Part shown: one piece after another, positions 1 through 7,078 of the stretch
Numbering within the stretch: the stretch's first letter is position 1
Layout of the letters: each line of letters opens with the position of its first letter
Assembly (NCBI GenBank): GCA_043767985.1
Contig: JAYVKZ010000035.1
Location: 1 to 25,142 of the forward strand
From: JAPOKJ01 sp043767985
GTDB taxonomy: Bacteria; Pseudomonadota; Gammaproteobacteria; Burkholderiales; Burkholderiaceae_E
Length of the DNA stretch: 25,142 bases
Direction of reading: 5' to 3'
Notes under the pieces: model-generated
Told to the model about the DNA's origin: nothing
Database searches by the model: none
The model's input: only the letters and a program-made list of their open reading frames with translations
Made by a program: the position numbers and the translations under genes

Positions 1-368
1 ATGGTTTCAAGTGAGGTTTCGAAGTTAAAGTGGGAATGGCGACCACGGGCGGCCTGAAGCGTGATGTAGAGTACTTCGATGACCGCCGCACAACCCCCAA
101 TACGAAGCGGCCAAAGCGCCGAACCCAGTACGAGCTTGCTACTCTCAAGGCGGGTAAGTAGCCAAGCGATCGTGACCCAATGCAAGGCGAACGAAAACTG
201 AAATTTGAGCGGTTTTAGCCAAATGTTGACTCCATTCAAGGTAAGGGTGTCGATCAACGCCGCCAAGGTGCTTGAGAAGAGTAGCGCAGCGCAAAGCGCT
301 GCCGTTGAGACTGCGACGACTCTCGCTTGATCAGAGCGACTTTCGTGGCCTAGGTTAGCGGCGTTCAT
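1..368 (-). CDS. Hypothetical multi-spanning membrane protein, 3' end cut by the window edge
   Basis: An open frame runs from ATG at 368 on the minus strand to the left edge, giving 122 codons without a stop, so the C-terminus is missing. The start is supported by AAGGAG at 378-383, nine bases upstream and inside the preceding gene, whose stop lies only two bases away; the two are therefore very likely co-transcribed. The N-terminus has a short polar stretch, then a hydrophobic segment near residues 24-40, the motif KPLKFQFSFALHW, a second hydrophobic segment, and the stretch QAARGRHSHFNFET near the end of the visible part. I recognise the layout as that of small uncharacterised bacterial membrane proteins but cannot name a function. 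Being real is likely; the role is unknown. Confidence 0.75.
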   Translation of the reverse strand, partial: MNAANLGHESRSDQARVVAVSTAALCAALLFSSTLAALIDTLTLNGVNIWLKPLKFQFSFALHWVTIAWLLTRLESSKLVLGSALWPLRIGGCAAVIEVLYITLQAARGRHSHFNFETSLET

Positions 369-370
369 GT

Positions 371-835
371 TCACGTACTCCTTCTTTGACTGAATCGGCC
401 TTCATTCAACCGAGTCGCGAGGAACACGACGGCAAACGCCATCAGTCCTATCGGACCGAACATGAAAGTCGTTATGAGGATAGGCGCCTGAAGCCATCGG
501 GACAGACCCATAAAATCGGCACGTTGAGCGATCCACAGTCCTACAAATAGATCGAACGCTAGATAATGTATCCAGCCAGCAAGCGCAATTTCCCTCGACG
601 TGAAAAGTTTCTGAACGGCGTTTAAGGTAAAGAATCCACCCCCTTCCACCTTAAAGAAGTAGGCTTGAATCAGCACTGCGTATAGCAAACACAGGCCAAG
701 TACGACGCCGACCTGAAGTACTAGCCTCAACCACCGCCAACGGGGGAGCGTGATCAAAGCTAGCCAAGACATGAGTGCGAGCGTGTTTGCCCCACTGAAT
801 ATTGCATCAAGCGGCAGGATAGGGAGAACGGGCAT
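371..835 (-). CDS. ABA4-like (DUF4281) integral membrane protein
   Basis: The protein has about 154 residues and four likely membrane segments: near residues 10-30, 40-60, 85-110 and 118-142. The signatures LAGWIHYLAFDLFVG and TFMFGPIGLMAF are those of the DUF4281/ABA4-like family. Plant ABA4 takes part in neoxanthin formation; the role of bacterial members is not established, and no carotenoid genes occur nearby. Two ATGs compete, at 841 and 835. I prefer 835 because AGG at 845-847 lies nine bases from it but only three from 841. The gene is the first of a two-gene unit with the truncated membrane protein downstream and has a strong promoter at 877-905. The family call is fairly sure; the function is open. 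Confidence 0.82.
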   Translation of the reverse strand: MPVLPILPLDAIFSGANTLALMSWLALITLPRWRWLRLVLQVGVVLGLCLLYAVLIQAYFFKVEGGGFFTLNAVQKLFTSREIALAGWIHYLAFDLFVGLWIAQRADFMGLSRWLQAPILITTFMFGPIGLMAFAVVFLATRLNEGRFSQRRST

Positions 836-876
836 GATCATTTACCTGGCGAGCATTTAAGTAGACAGCGCCAACC

Positions 877-905
877 ATTCTAAGAATTATTGTTGACGCT
901 GTCAA
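877..905 (-). promoter_or_regulatory. Sigma70-type promoter for the DUF4281 gene pair
   Basis: Read on the minus strand, TTGACA (900-905) is followed by a 17-base spacer and TAGAAT (877-882). That is a perfect -35 and a five-of-six -10 at ideal spacing. Predicted transcription would begin near 870, leaving a leader of roughly 30 bases. Seen directly; activity is inferred. Confidence 0.65.
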
Positions 906-906
906 C
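892..906. promoter_or_regulatory. Palindromic operator-like site over the -35 element
   Basis: GTTGAC (892-897) and GTCAAC (901-906) form a perfect inverted repeat separated by GCT. The site covers the -35 of the minus-strand promoter and lies between the divergent DUF4281 and substrate-binding-protein genes. Its length and symmetry suit a dimeric HTH repressor such as TetR, GntR or MarR. No such regulator is encoded in this window, so the binding protein is unknown. Confidence 0.45.
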
Positions 907-1102
907 CTCGAATAGCTCTTACTTCAGTACTCTTCGGTTCAGGATGCTGACAAGAGTCAGAACGTGACGGTCTCTAACCATCTGGCTGCATGGGTCGCGA
1001 TACTCAGACCTCCATCGATTTGGCACGGAACTTGACCGTTTCCATTTTTACGTTAATGTCTCGGTCTACACTCGCATGTTCGCAAGTCTTTTGGAGTCAT
1101 GA

Positions 1103-2308
1103 ATGAAGCTACTTTCTCCCAGTATCCTGAGCACTCTGGTCCTGATGGTGAGCCAAATCGCGCCTGCCTCGGCCCAACAAAAGCCGATCCGCATTGGTGA
1201 GATCAATAGCTACAAGGCGCAGCCCGCCTTTTTAGAGCCCTATAAAAAGGGCATCGAGCTGGCGGTTGAAGAAATCAATGCCGCTGGCGGTATCAATGGC
1301 CGCAAGATCGAAATGGTGTTTCGTGACGATGGCGCCAACCCAGGCGACGCTGTGCGTGTTGCTGAAGAAATGCTGTCGCGCGAGAAAGTCGATGTGCTGG
1401 CCGGGGGGTTTCTCTCCAACATTGGCCTGGCCCTGACGGATTTTGCCAAGCAGAAAAAAACCTTCTTCCTCGCCACCGAGCCTTTAACCGACAAAATTGT
1501 CTGGCAAAACGGCAATCGCTACACCTTCCGCTTGCGCACCTCCACCTACATGCAAACCGCCATGCTGGTGCCCGAGGCCATCAAGATGAAGAAAAAGCGT
1601 TGGGCGATTGTGTACCCCAACTATGAGTACGGCCAATCGGCGGTGGCAACCTTCAAAGAGCAAATGAAAAAAGCTCAGCCCGATATCGAATTCGTCGGCG
1701 AACAAGCCTCACCGCTTGGTCGCATTGATGCAGGCGCAGTGGTGCAAGCCCTGGCCGATGCCAAGCCCGATGCGATTTTCAATGTGCTGTTCGGTGCTGA
1801 CCTGGCACGCTTCGTGCGCGAGGGCAATACGCGTGGTCTCTTTAAAGGCCGTGACGTGGTCAGTCTACTCACCGGCGAGCCTGAGTACCTCGACCCGCTG
1901 AAGGACGAAACGCCAGAGGGATGGTTAGTGACCGGCTACCCTTGGTACGGTATCAGCACGCCTGAACACAGTTCGTTTTTTATCGCCTATAACGCCAAGT
2001 ACAAAGACTACCCGCGCTTGGGCTCGGTGGTCGGTTACTCCGCCATCAAGGCGCTTGAAGCGGGCCTCAGAAAAGCCAATTCAACCGATACCGAAAAGCT
2101 CATCACTGCCTTTAAGGGTTTGCAATTCACAACACCGTTCGGCAAGGCCACTTTCCGGGCGGTTGATCACCAATCCACCATGGGTGCCTACGTCGGTCGC
2201 ACCACGGTGCGCGGCGGCAAGGGCGAAATGAAGGACTACCAGTACTACGATGGCGCCAAGTTTTTACCCTCTGATGCCGATGTGAAAAAGCTCCGCCCCG
2301 CCGACTGA
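1103..2308 (+). CDS. Branched-chain amino acid/amide-type ABC transporter substrate-binding protein
   Basis: This 401-residue protein has a Sec signal peptide (MKLL, hydrophobic core, cleavage near ASA-QQK at about residue 24) and then a periplasmic type I binding fold (Peripla_BP_6, LivK-like). Visible family marks are IRIGEINSYKA, the helix GIELAVEEINAAGGINGRKIE, and VVGYSAIKALEAGL near the C-terminus. It would capture a small solute in the periplasm and deliver it to the permease encoded four bases downstream. The real ligand of HAAT-family proteins cannot be read from sequence; aromatic acids, amides, urea and amino acids are all possible. GGAG upstream of ATG 1103 fixes the start. It is first in a tight four-gene operon. 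Confidence 0.92.
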   Translation: MKLLSPSILSTLVLMVSQIAPASAQQKPIRIGEINSYKAQPAFLEPYKKGIELAVEEINAAGGINGRKIEMVFRDDGANPGDAVRVAEEMLSREKVDVLAGGFLSNIGLALTDFAKQKKTFFLATEPLTDKIVWQNGNRYTFRLRTSTYMQTAMLVPEAIKMKKKRWAIVYPNYEYGQSAVATFKEQMKKAQPDIEFVGEQASPLGRIDAGAVVQALADAKPDAIFNVLFGADLARFVREGNTRGLFKGRDVVSLLTGEPEYLDPLKDETPEGWLVTGYPWYGISTPEHSSFFIAYNAKYKDYPRLGSVVGYSAIKALEAGLRKANSTDTEKLITAFKGLQFTTPFGKATFRAVDHQSTMGAYVGRTTVRGGKGEMKDYQYYDGAKFLPSDADVKKLRPAD

Positions 2309-2312
2309 GCCT

Positions 2313-4196
2313 ATGACTCTTGATGCCTTTGCCGTCCAGTTCCTGAATGGGCTGGCGAGCGCCTCGACGTTATTTTTGATCGCTGTGGGTTTGTCGCTGA
2401 TTTTCGGCGTCACCCGCATCGTCAATTTTGCCCATGGCTCGTTCTACATGCTGGGCATCTACGTGGCGTACTCGCTGGTCACTCGCTTGGGTGACACACA
2501 TGTTGGCTTTTGGGGGTCGATCTTGCTGGCGGCATTGTGCGTCGCCGCTGTGGGCCTACTCGTCGAATTTGCGCTGCTGCGGCGAATCTATCAAGCTCCT
2601 GAGCTTTTCCAACTGCTCGCAACCTTCGCGGTCGTATTGATTTTCCGAGATATGACTCTGGCCTTCTGGGGCCCTGAAGACTTACTAGGGCCCCGTGCCC
2701 CCGGCCTGAAAGGCTCGATTGAAATCTTAGGGCGACAATTCCCCCAATACGATTTGGTACTCATCGCCATCGGCCCCTTGGTGCTGCTAGCGCTTTGGCT
2801 AATTCTCACTCGTACGCGCTTCGGTGTACTGATTCGCGCAGCCACCCAAGATCGTGACATGGTGGGCGCTTTAGGTGTGAATCAAGCATGGTTGTTTACC
2901 GGTGTTTTTGCATTAGGCGCCTTCCTCGCAGGCCTGGGCGGCGCCTTGCAAGCGCCACGTGAACCTGCCAGTCTTGGTCTTGACCTCGTGGCCATCGGCG
3001 AGGCCTTTGTAGTGGTGGTGGTCGGTGGCATGGGCAGCATCCCCGGTGCATTTCTCGCCGCGCTGATCATCGCAGAGATCAAAGCGATGTGCTATGCCAT
3101 CGGTCAAGTCTCTGTCTTTGGCATGCCGTTTAACTTCTCCAAACTGACCTTGGTCGTCGAGTTTCTGGTGATGGCGGCCGTGCTCATTTGGCGCCCCTGG
3201 GGGCTACTCGGGCGCCCCACTGCCACCACTCGCAATAGCGCCGAGATTGAGGCCCCTATGCGATCTGCCGACCAAAAAACCAAGCTCTTGGGCATGGCAG
3301 TTTTGGCGGTCTTGGTCCTGCTGCCTCTCGTGGGCCAGAGCTTCCCCTATGCCTTGGTGCTTGCCATCGATATTTTGATCGCGGTACTGTTTGCCACCAG
3401 TTTACATTTCATCATGGGGCCGGGTGGCATGCACTCCTTTGGGCATGCGGCCTACTTTGGTTTGGGAGCATTCGGTGCAGGTCTATTGGTCAAGCACCTG
3501 GCTTGGCCGATGGAAGGGGCTTTGGCTGCTGCGCCCGTAATGGCCGGTTTCGGTGCAATCATCTTTGGCTGGTTCTGCGTGCGCCTCTCTGGGGTGTATC
3601 TCGCCATGCTCACCCTGGCCTTCGGACAAATTGTGTGGTCCATTGCCTTTCAGTGGGACAGCCTCACCGGTGGCAGCAATGGCATCGTGGGTCTTTGGCC
3701 ATCGCCTTGGCTCTCCGAAAAATGGGTGTATTACTACCTCACCCTTGCCTTAACCCTCGGTGGGGTCGCACTTCTTTGGCGCATCCTTCAGGCGCCGTTC
3801 GGCTACGCCATGCGAGCCGGGCGCGACTCACCCCTGCGGGCGAATGCGATTGGCATTGATGTGTTTCGCGTGCAATGGAAAGGCTTCGTTTTGGCGGGCA
3901 CAATTTGTGGCGTTGCGGGTGGCCTCTTCGCCTTCTCGAAAGGCTCGATTTCTCCCGAGACGATTAGCGTGAGCCGCTCCATTGACGGCTTGGTGATGGT
4001 GCTACTGGGCGGGGTGCAGACCCTAGCCGGACCGGTGGTGGGGGCAGCACTCTTTACGTGGTTGCAAGACTTGGTGGCGCGCGAGTTTGAGTATTGGCGC
4101 GCCGCGCTTGGCGTGACCATCCTGGTGATTGTGTTGCTATTTCCCATGGGTGTCGCTGGCACGGTCAAACGCCTGTTCGTGAAGGAGGTCGCATGA
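2313..4196 (+). CDS. Fused LivH-LivM permease of a HAAT-family ABC transporter
   Basis: The 627-residue protein joins two permeases normally made separately. Residues 1 to about 300 are LivH-like, starting with FLNGLASASTLFLIAVGLSL, then LIFGVTRIVNFAHGSFYMLG, and ending near RPWGLLGRPT. A polar linker near residues 300-322 (NSAEIEAPMRSADQKTK) is followed by a LivM-like half with MGPGGMHSFGHAAYFGLGAF and LSGVYLAMLTLAFGQIVW. Both halves are strongly hydrophobic with many membrane segments. A single chain would thus supply the whole transmembrane dimer. The gene lies four bases after the binding-protein gene and overlaps livG by ATGA at 4193-4196, which indicates translational coupling. No frameshift or internal stop occurs at the junction, so this is a true fusion. 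Confidence 0.93.
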   Translation: MTLDAFAVQFLNGLASASTLFLIAVGLSLIFGVTRIVNFAHGSFYMLGIYVAYSLVTRLGDTHVGFWGSILLAALCVAAVGLLVEFALLRRIYQAPELFQLLATFAVVLIFRDMTLAFWGPEDLLGPRAPGLKGSIEILGRQFPQYDLVLIAIGPLVLLALWLILTRTRFGVLIRAATQDRDMVGALGVNQAWLFTGVFALGAFLAGLGGALQAPREPASLGLDLVAIGEAFVVVVVGGMGSIPGAFLAALIIAEIKAMCYAIGQVSVFGMPFNFSKLTLVVEFLVMAAVLIWRPWGLLGRPTATTRNSAEIEAPMRSADQKTKLLGMAVLAVLVLLPLVGQSFPYALVLAIDILIAVLFATSLHFIMGPGGMHSFGHAAYFGLGAFGAGLLVKHLAWPMEGALAAAPVMAGFGAIIFGWFCVRLSGVYLAMLTLAFGQIVWSIAFQWDSLTGGSNGIVGLWPSPWLSEKWVYYYLTLALTLGGVALLWRILQAPFGYAMRAGRDSPLRANAIGIDVFRVQWKGFVLAGTICGVAGGLFAFSKGSISPETISVSRSIDGLVMVLLGGVQTLAGPVVGAALFTWLQDLVAREFEYWRAALGVTILVIVLLFPMGVAGTVKRLFVKEVA

Positions 4197-4942
4197 CGAC
4201 CTCGCTCCTTAAAGTGCGTGGCCTGAGTAAGGCCTTTGGCGGTGTCCGCGCTGTCTCCAAGGTTGACTTCGACGTGCATGCGGGGGAACTACTTGCGCTC
4301 ATCGGTCCCAATGGTGCAGGCAAATCGACCTGCTTCAACATGTTGAATGGTCAACTCAAATGCGACTCTGGCTCGATCCAGCTTGAAGGACAATCGATTG
4401 TCGGTCTCAAGCCTCGCGACGTGTGGCGACGCGGGGTTGGCCGTACCTTTCAAATTACGGCGACCTTTAGTTCGATGACCGTACGCGAGAATGTTCAAAT
4501 GGCCCTTCTGTCGTACTATGGAAAGTTGGGTGCGCTATGGGTTCGAGCCCGTGAACAATATGTGGGTGAAGCCAATCTGTTACTTGAAAGAGTGGGCATG
4601 CTGAACCAAGCTGAGCGCCCCTGCTCAGTACTGGCCTACGGCGACCTGAAGCGCCTAGAGCTAGCCGTGGCCTTATCGAACAAGCCACGCCTTTTGCTCA
4701 TGGATGAACCTACCGCGGGCATGGCTCCGAAAGAACGCATCGAACTCATGGCGCTTGCAGCCGACATCGTCCATAGTGACAAGATCGGCGTGCTTTTCAC
4801 CGAGCATGATATGGATGTGGTGTTCGCGCATGCCAACCGCATGATTGTTCTCAACCGTGGTGAGCTGATCGCCTCGGGCGAACCTCAGGCCGTGCGCGCC
4901 GACCCGCAAGTGCAACGCATCTACTTAGGGTCGAGGCACTGA
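4193..4942 (+). CDS. livG: LivG-type ABC transporter ATP-binding protein
   Basis: The protein has 249 residues. It shows Walker A GPNGAGKST, the LivG-type Q-loop region GVGRTFQI, the signature-like segment VLAYGDLKRLELAVAL, Walker B LLLMDEPTAGM, and an H-loop histidine in FTEHDMDVVF. The frame stays open upstream to 4094, but ATG 4193 is the right start: AAGGAGG sits at 4182-4188, the ATG overlaps the permease stop (ATGA), and family similarity begins at LLKVRGLSKAFGG. It powers transport together with the LivF-type partner, whose start overlaps its stop by one base (TGATG). The family call is firm; the substrate follows the unknown ligand of the binding protein. Confidence 0.93.
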   Translation: MTTSLLKVRGLSKAFGGVRAVSKVDFDVHAGELLALIGPNGAGKSTCFNMLNGQLKCDSGSIQLEGQSIVGLKPRDVWRRGVGRTFQITATFSSMTVRENVQMALLSYYGKLGALWVRAREQYVGEANLLLERVGMLNQAERPCSVLAYGDLKRLELAVALSNKPRLLLMDEPTAGMAPKERIELMALAADIVHSDKIGVLFTEHDMDVVFAHANRMIVLNRGELIASGEPQAVRADPQVQRIYLGSRH

Positions 4943-5643
4943 TGCTCAAGGTATCGTCCATCAATAGTTATTATGGTCAGGCTCATATTCTTGCGGATGT
5001 ATCGCTCGACGTGAATGCCGGTGAAGTCGTGGTACTGCTTGGCAGAAACGGTGCGGGTAAGAGTACAACCCTTAAATCTATTATTGGCTCGGTGCGCCCC
5101 AAGAGCGGGTCGGTGCAATTTGGCACGCAACGCATCGAGCGCATGCTTCCCTTTCAAATTGCGCGGCTGGGTCTTGGTTACGTGCCTGAGGACCGTCGTA
5201 TCTTTACCGACCTGACCGTACTCGAGAATTTGGAAGTTGGCCGCCAAGCCACACGAGGCGAGGCGCCTAGTTGGGACTTTGCCAAGATTGGCGCACTGTT
5301 TCCCAACCTTCGCGAGATGCCCGACCGACTCGGCGGACGCATGTCGGGAGGTGAGCAGCAAATGCTGAGTATTGCTCGCACTCTGATGGGCAATCCCTCC
5401 TGCATCTTGCTTGACGAACCCTCCGAAGGGGTGGCGCCAGTCATCGTTGATCAAATGGCTGAAGCGATTCGCGGGCTCAAGGCAGCCGGCGTGGCGATCC
5501 TCCTTTCTGAGCAAAACCTGCACTTCGCCATGGAAGTCGCTGACCGCGCCTACATCATTGAAAAAGGCAGCATTCGCTTTCAGGGGACCATGGCCGAGCT
5601 AGCAGGCAATGCGCACATTCAAGCGCAATATTTGGCAGTCTAG
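4942..5643 (+). CDS. livF: LivF-type ABC transporter ATP-binding protein
   Basis: This 233-residue ATPase is the second nucleotide-binding subunit of the plus-strand transporter. It has Walker A GRNGAGKST, the typical LivF segment YVPEDRRIFTDLTVLENL, the signature MSGGEQQMLSIARTL, Walker B CILLDEPSEGVAP, and LLSEQNLHFAM, where LivF proteins usually carry Q rather than the H-loop histidine. It begins inside the livG stop codon (TGATG), so translation is coupled. It ends the operon; the next gene, at 5688, converges on it across 44 bases that contain only a weak GGGCC/GGCCC dyad and no clear terminator. Confidence 0.93.
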   Translation: MLKVSSINSYYGQAHILADVSLDVNAGEVVVLLGRNGAGKSTTLKSIIGSVRPKSGSVQFGTQRIERMLPFQIARLGLGYVPEDRRIFTDLTVLENLEVGRQATRGEAPSWDFAKIGALFPNLREMPDRLGGRMSGGEQQMLSIARTLMGNPSCILLDEPSEGVAPVIVDQMAEAIRGLKAAGVAILLSEQNLHFAMEVADRAYIIEKGSIRFQGTMAELAGNAHIQAQYLAV

Positions 5644-5687
5644 ACCCTAGGGGCCGAGGTTTCACCTTGTAGTCAAAAGGCCCGATC

Positions 5688-6422
5688 CTAAGGTGCCAAG
5701 AGCATGATCCCTGCCATGACCACCATCCCTAAATCCTCCACGATGGTGACCGTACTCATCGGCAGCTTAAACACTGTTCCCAAACAAGCACATTGAATTT
5801 TGGATTTGAGCAACACGGCTCGAACCACACCGATTGCGGAAAAACCCATGACGATGAGCGTGGCACTACTCGTCAGAGTTGGCATCCAGTTCGTAAGATA
5901 AGCGACGCCAAGCGCCAACTCCGCAAAGGGATAGATCAGGCCCCATGTCGGCCAGTGTGCCGCCAATAGATCGTAGCTTTGATAGGCGCTTGCGAAGGCT
6001 TTAAGGTCGAGCAACTTAAAAAACGAAAACACCAGGAAAAACCCGGCCATAAAGTAGCGCATGGTTTCGGAAACCGACCAAATGGATTGGCCTTTGCTCT
6101 GCATACCGAGCTGCACCAAAATACTGCCGCCCAGAATGAAGGCAAGGATCAGCAAAAGTGGATAGTAGGTTGCGAGCCAACTTGGCTCGGTTAATGTAGG
6201 CTCGGTTAATGCAGGCTCCGATACGAGCGCAGAGATTTCGTACTTTCCAGCGAGGTTGAGCGCGGCCTGAAGCTCGGCAATCGTCGAACGAGACCCCTCT
6301 AGCACCACCTGCTGAGGATGCAAACTAACTTCGATAGCACTCGCCAAAGGCTGCAGCGCTTTTGTCACCTTGGCCACGCAAGCGCCACAATGCAAACCCG
6401 AAAGTTGATAAGTTGCTGACAT
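5688..6422 (-). CDS. HMA-MauE fusion: heavy-metal-binding domain plus MauE/DoxX-like membrane domain
   Basis: The 244-residue protein starts with a heavy-metal-associated fold: residues 1 to about 65, with GLHCGACVAK giving the metal-binding pair Cys12/Cys15. A short linker of near-repeated TEP units follows, then four or five membrane segments. One of these holds CACLG (Cys211/Cys213), matching the Cys-x-Cys pattern of MauE/DoxX-type redox membrane proteins. It is probably an inner-membrane protein handling copper or copper-linked thiol redox; this is inferred from the domains and from the CusF-like gene upstream on the same strand. The frame extends to ATG 6485, but I prefer ATG 6422 because the HMA fold begins there. 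Neither start has a clear ribosome-binding site. Confidence 0.8.
   Translation of the reverse strand: MSATYQLSGLHCGACVAKVTKALQPLASAIEVSLHPQQVVLEGSRSTIAELQAALNLAGKYEISALVSEPALTEPTLTEPSWLATYYPLLLILAFILGGSILVQLGMQSKGQSIWSVSETMRYFMAGFFLVFSFFKLLDLKAFASAYQSYDLLAAHWPTWGLIYPFAELALGVAYLTNWMPTLTSSATLIVMGFSAIGVVRAVLLKSKIQCACLGTVFKLPMSTVTIVEDLGMVVMAGIMLLAP
6184..6218 (-). repeat. 15-bp tandem repeat coding for the HMA-MauE linker
   Basis: The unit GGCTCGGTTAATGYA occurs twice (6184-6198 and 6199-6213), followed by a partial third copy (GGCTC, 6214-6218). It stays in frame and encodes repeated TEP-containing linker residues between the metal-binding and membrane domains. Copy number could vary without disturbing the reading frame. 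Confidence 0.75.
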
Positions 6423-6541
6423 CGTTTTTACCAGAAAGTGATCACACGCTGAGCCGATCACGCCATCGAAACCGTCGACTAGCATGCTTCAAGTATCGCA
6501 CCCCTCAAAACAATATCCCTGGAGACCACAATGTTTAGTCA

Positions 6542-6609
6542 TGCCCTGCTTGGAACAGGGCAACGCCTTCCAGGCAGCGGGCCTAGCCAGCGGCGGCAAG
6601 ACTTGCCCT
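6542..6609. promoter_or_regulatory. Dyad-rich intercistronic segment with two competing hairpins
   Basis: TGCCCTG (6542-6548) pairs perfectly with CAGGGCA (6556-6562) across a seven-base loop. AGGGCAA (6557-6563) can instead pair with TTGCCCT (6603-6609), so the two stems exclude one another. GGCAAG-A-CTTGCC (6595-6607) adds a third dyad. The segment lies in the 216-base gap between the CusF-like gene and the HMA-MauE gene, both on the minus strand. No T-run follows, so a simple terminator is unlikely. Confidence 0.35.
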
Positions 6610-6638
6610 TTGCATCGCCCTGCGGCCAAGTAAGGTGC

Positions 6639-6953
6639 TTACTCTGATTTAGTCATTTCAGTCACTACGTAGTTGCGACCTTCCTTAATGACCCGAAACT
6701 GAATCTTATCGCCAGGCTTCAAGTTATCGAGCAAGGCCGCTTCTTTCACTTGGAAGACCATGGTCATAGGAGGCATATCGAGATTTTTAATCTCGCCATG
6801 TTTAATGGTGACCTTCTTTTCTTCTTTGTCGACTTTTCGGACTTCCCCGAGGGTTTGATCATTGGCCGCTTGGGAGAAAACTGGAGACACGCCGGTTCCC
6901 AGGCCGAAGGCCAAAAGCACCGTGGATAACACTCGAATCAAGCTATTTTTCAT
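6639..6953 (-). CDS. CusF-like periplasmic copper-binding protein
   Basis: The 104-residue protein has a signal peptide (MKNSLIR, hydrophobic core, cleavage near VFSQA at about residues 27-29) and a CusF/CusF_Ec-type small beta-barrel. The motif IKHGEIKNLDMPPMTMVF supplies His52, Met63 and Met65, matching the His-Met-Met copper(I)/silver(I) ligands of E. coli CusF. The capping tryptophan of CusF is replaced here by Met60. The C-terminal LKPGDKIQFRVIKEG is also family-typical. It would carry Cu(I) in the periplasm to an efflux system or the multicopper oxidase. AAGGGA five to six bases before ATG 6953 supports the start. It is divergent from the Cys/His-rich gene across 125 bases. Confidence 0.9.
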   Translation of the reverse strand: MKNSLIRVLSTVLLAFGLGTGVSPVFSQAANDQTLGEVRKVDKEEKKVTIKHGEIKNLDMPPMTMVFQVKEAALLDNLKPGDKIQFRVIKEGRNYVVTEMTKSE

Positions 6954-6999
6954 TATTTCCCTTTACTTCAGGCCTAAAACGTCGAACGCCAAACTTGCG

Positions 7000-7023
7000 T
7001 TGACCAGCCAAGTATTTGACCAG
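7000..7023. promoter_or_regulatory. Direct repeat TTGACCAG in the divergent copper-gene spacer
   Basis: TTGACCAG occurs at 7000-7007 and again at 7016-7023, a 16-base period, in the 125-base spacer between the CusF-like gene and the Cys/His-rich gene. Each copy contains a TTGACC that could act as a -35, but no good -10 follows at 16-18 bases. Tandem binding of a response regulator such as CusR/CopR is one possible reading. Confidence 0.3.
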
Positions 7024-7078
7024 TTCCTCATTATTAAGCACTGTAGTAAGTCGCGTTGATCGCGATATACTAACGCCT

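Larger units (their letters stand above)
836..1102. other. Divergent intergenic region
   Basis: This 267-base gap separates the minus-strand membrane-protein pair from the plus-strand ABC operon. It holds the minus-strand promoter and palindrome described separately. Toward the plus-strand gene, TTGACC at 1032-1037 with TAATGT at 1054-1059 (16-base spacer) is a weak promoter candidate. GGAG, separated by TCATGA from ATG 1103, is a good ribosome-binding site. No RNA gene or repeat is apparent. Confidence 0.4.

Noticed and set aside
947..960. Inverted repeat CTGAC-AAGA-GTCAG
   Set aside because: Five-base arms are expected by chance at this length, and no promoter element lies next to it.
2313..4196. 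The LivH-LivM fusion as a sequencing error
   Set aside because: The frame is continuous with a polar linker at the join, and fused HAAT permeases are known, so there is no sign of a lost stop codon.
4921..5523. Minus-strand open frame of 200 residues opposite livF
   Set aside because: It lies wholly antisense to a clear LivF ATPase and has no recognisable domain.
5644..5687. Bidirectional terminator between livF and the HMA-MauE gene
   Set aside because: Only a five-base GGGCC/GGCCC pairing with a loop over 20 bases was found, and no T-run on either strand.
6484..6633. Small plus-strand open frames in the cusF/HMA gap (for instance ATG 6541, ending CPLHRPAAK; ATG 6531 with GGAG upstream)
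   Set aside because: Two frames are open at once, neither longer than 50 codons, and neither has recognisable similarity. The dyad structure explains the base pattern better; a decayed gene remnant remains possible.
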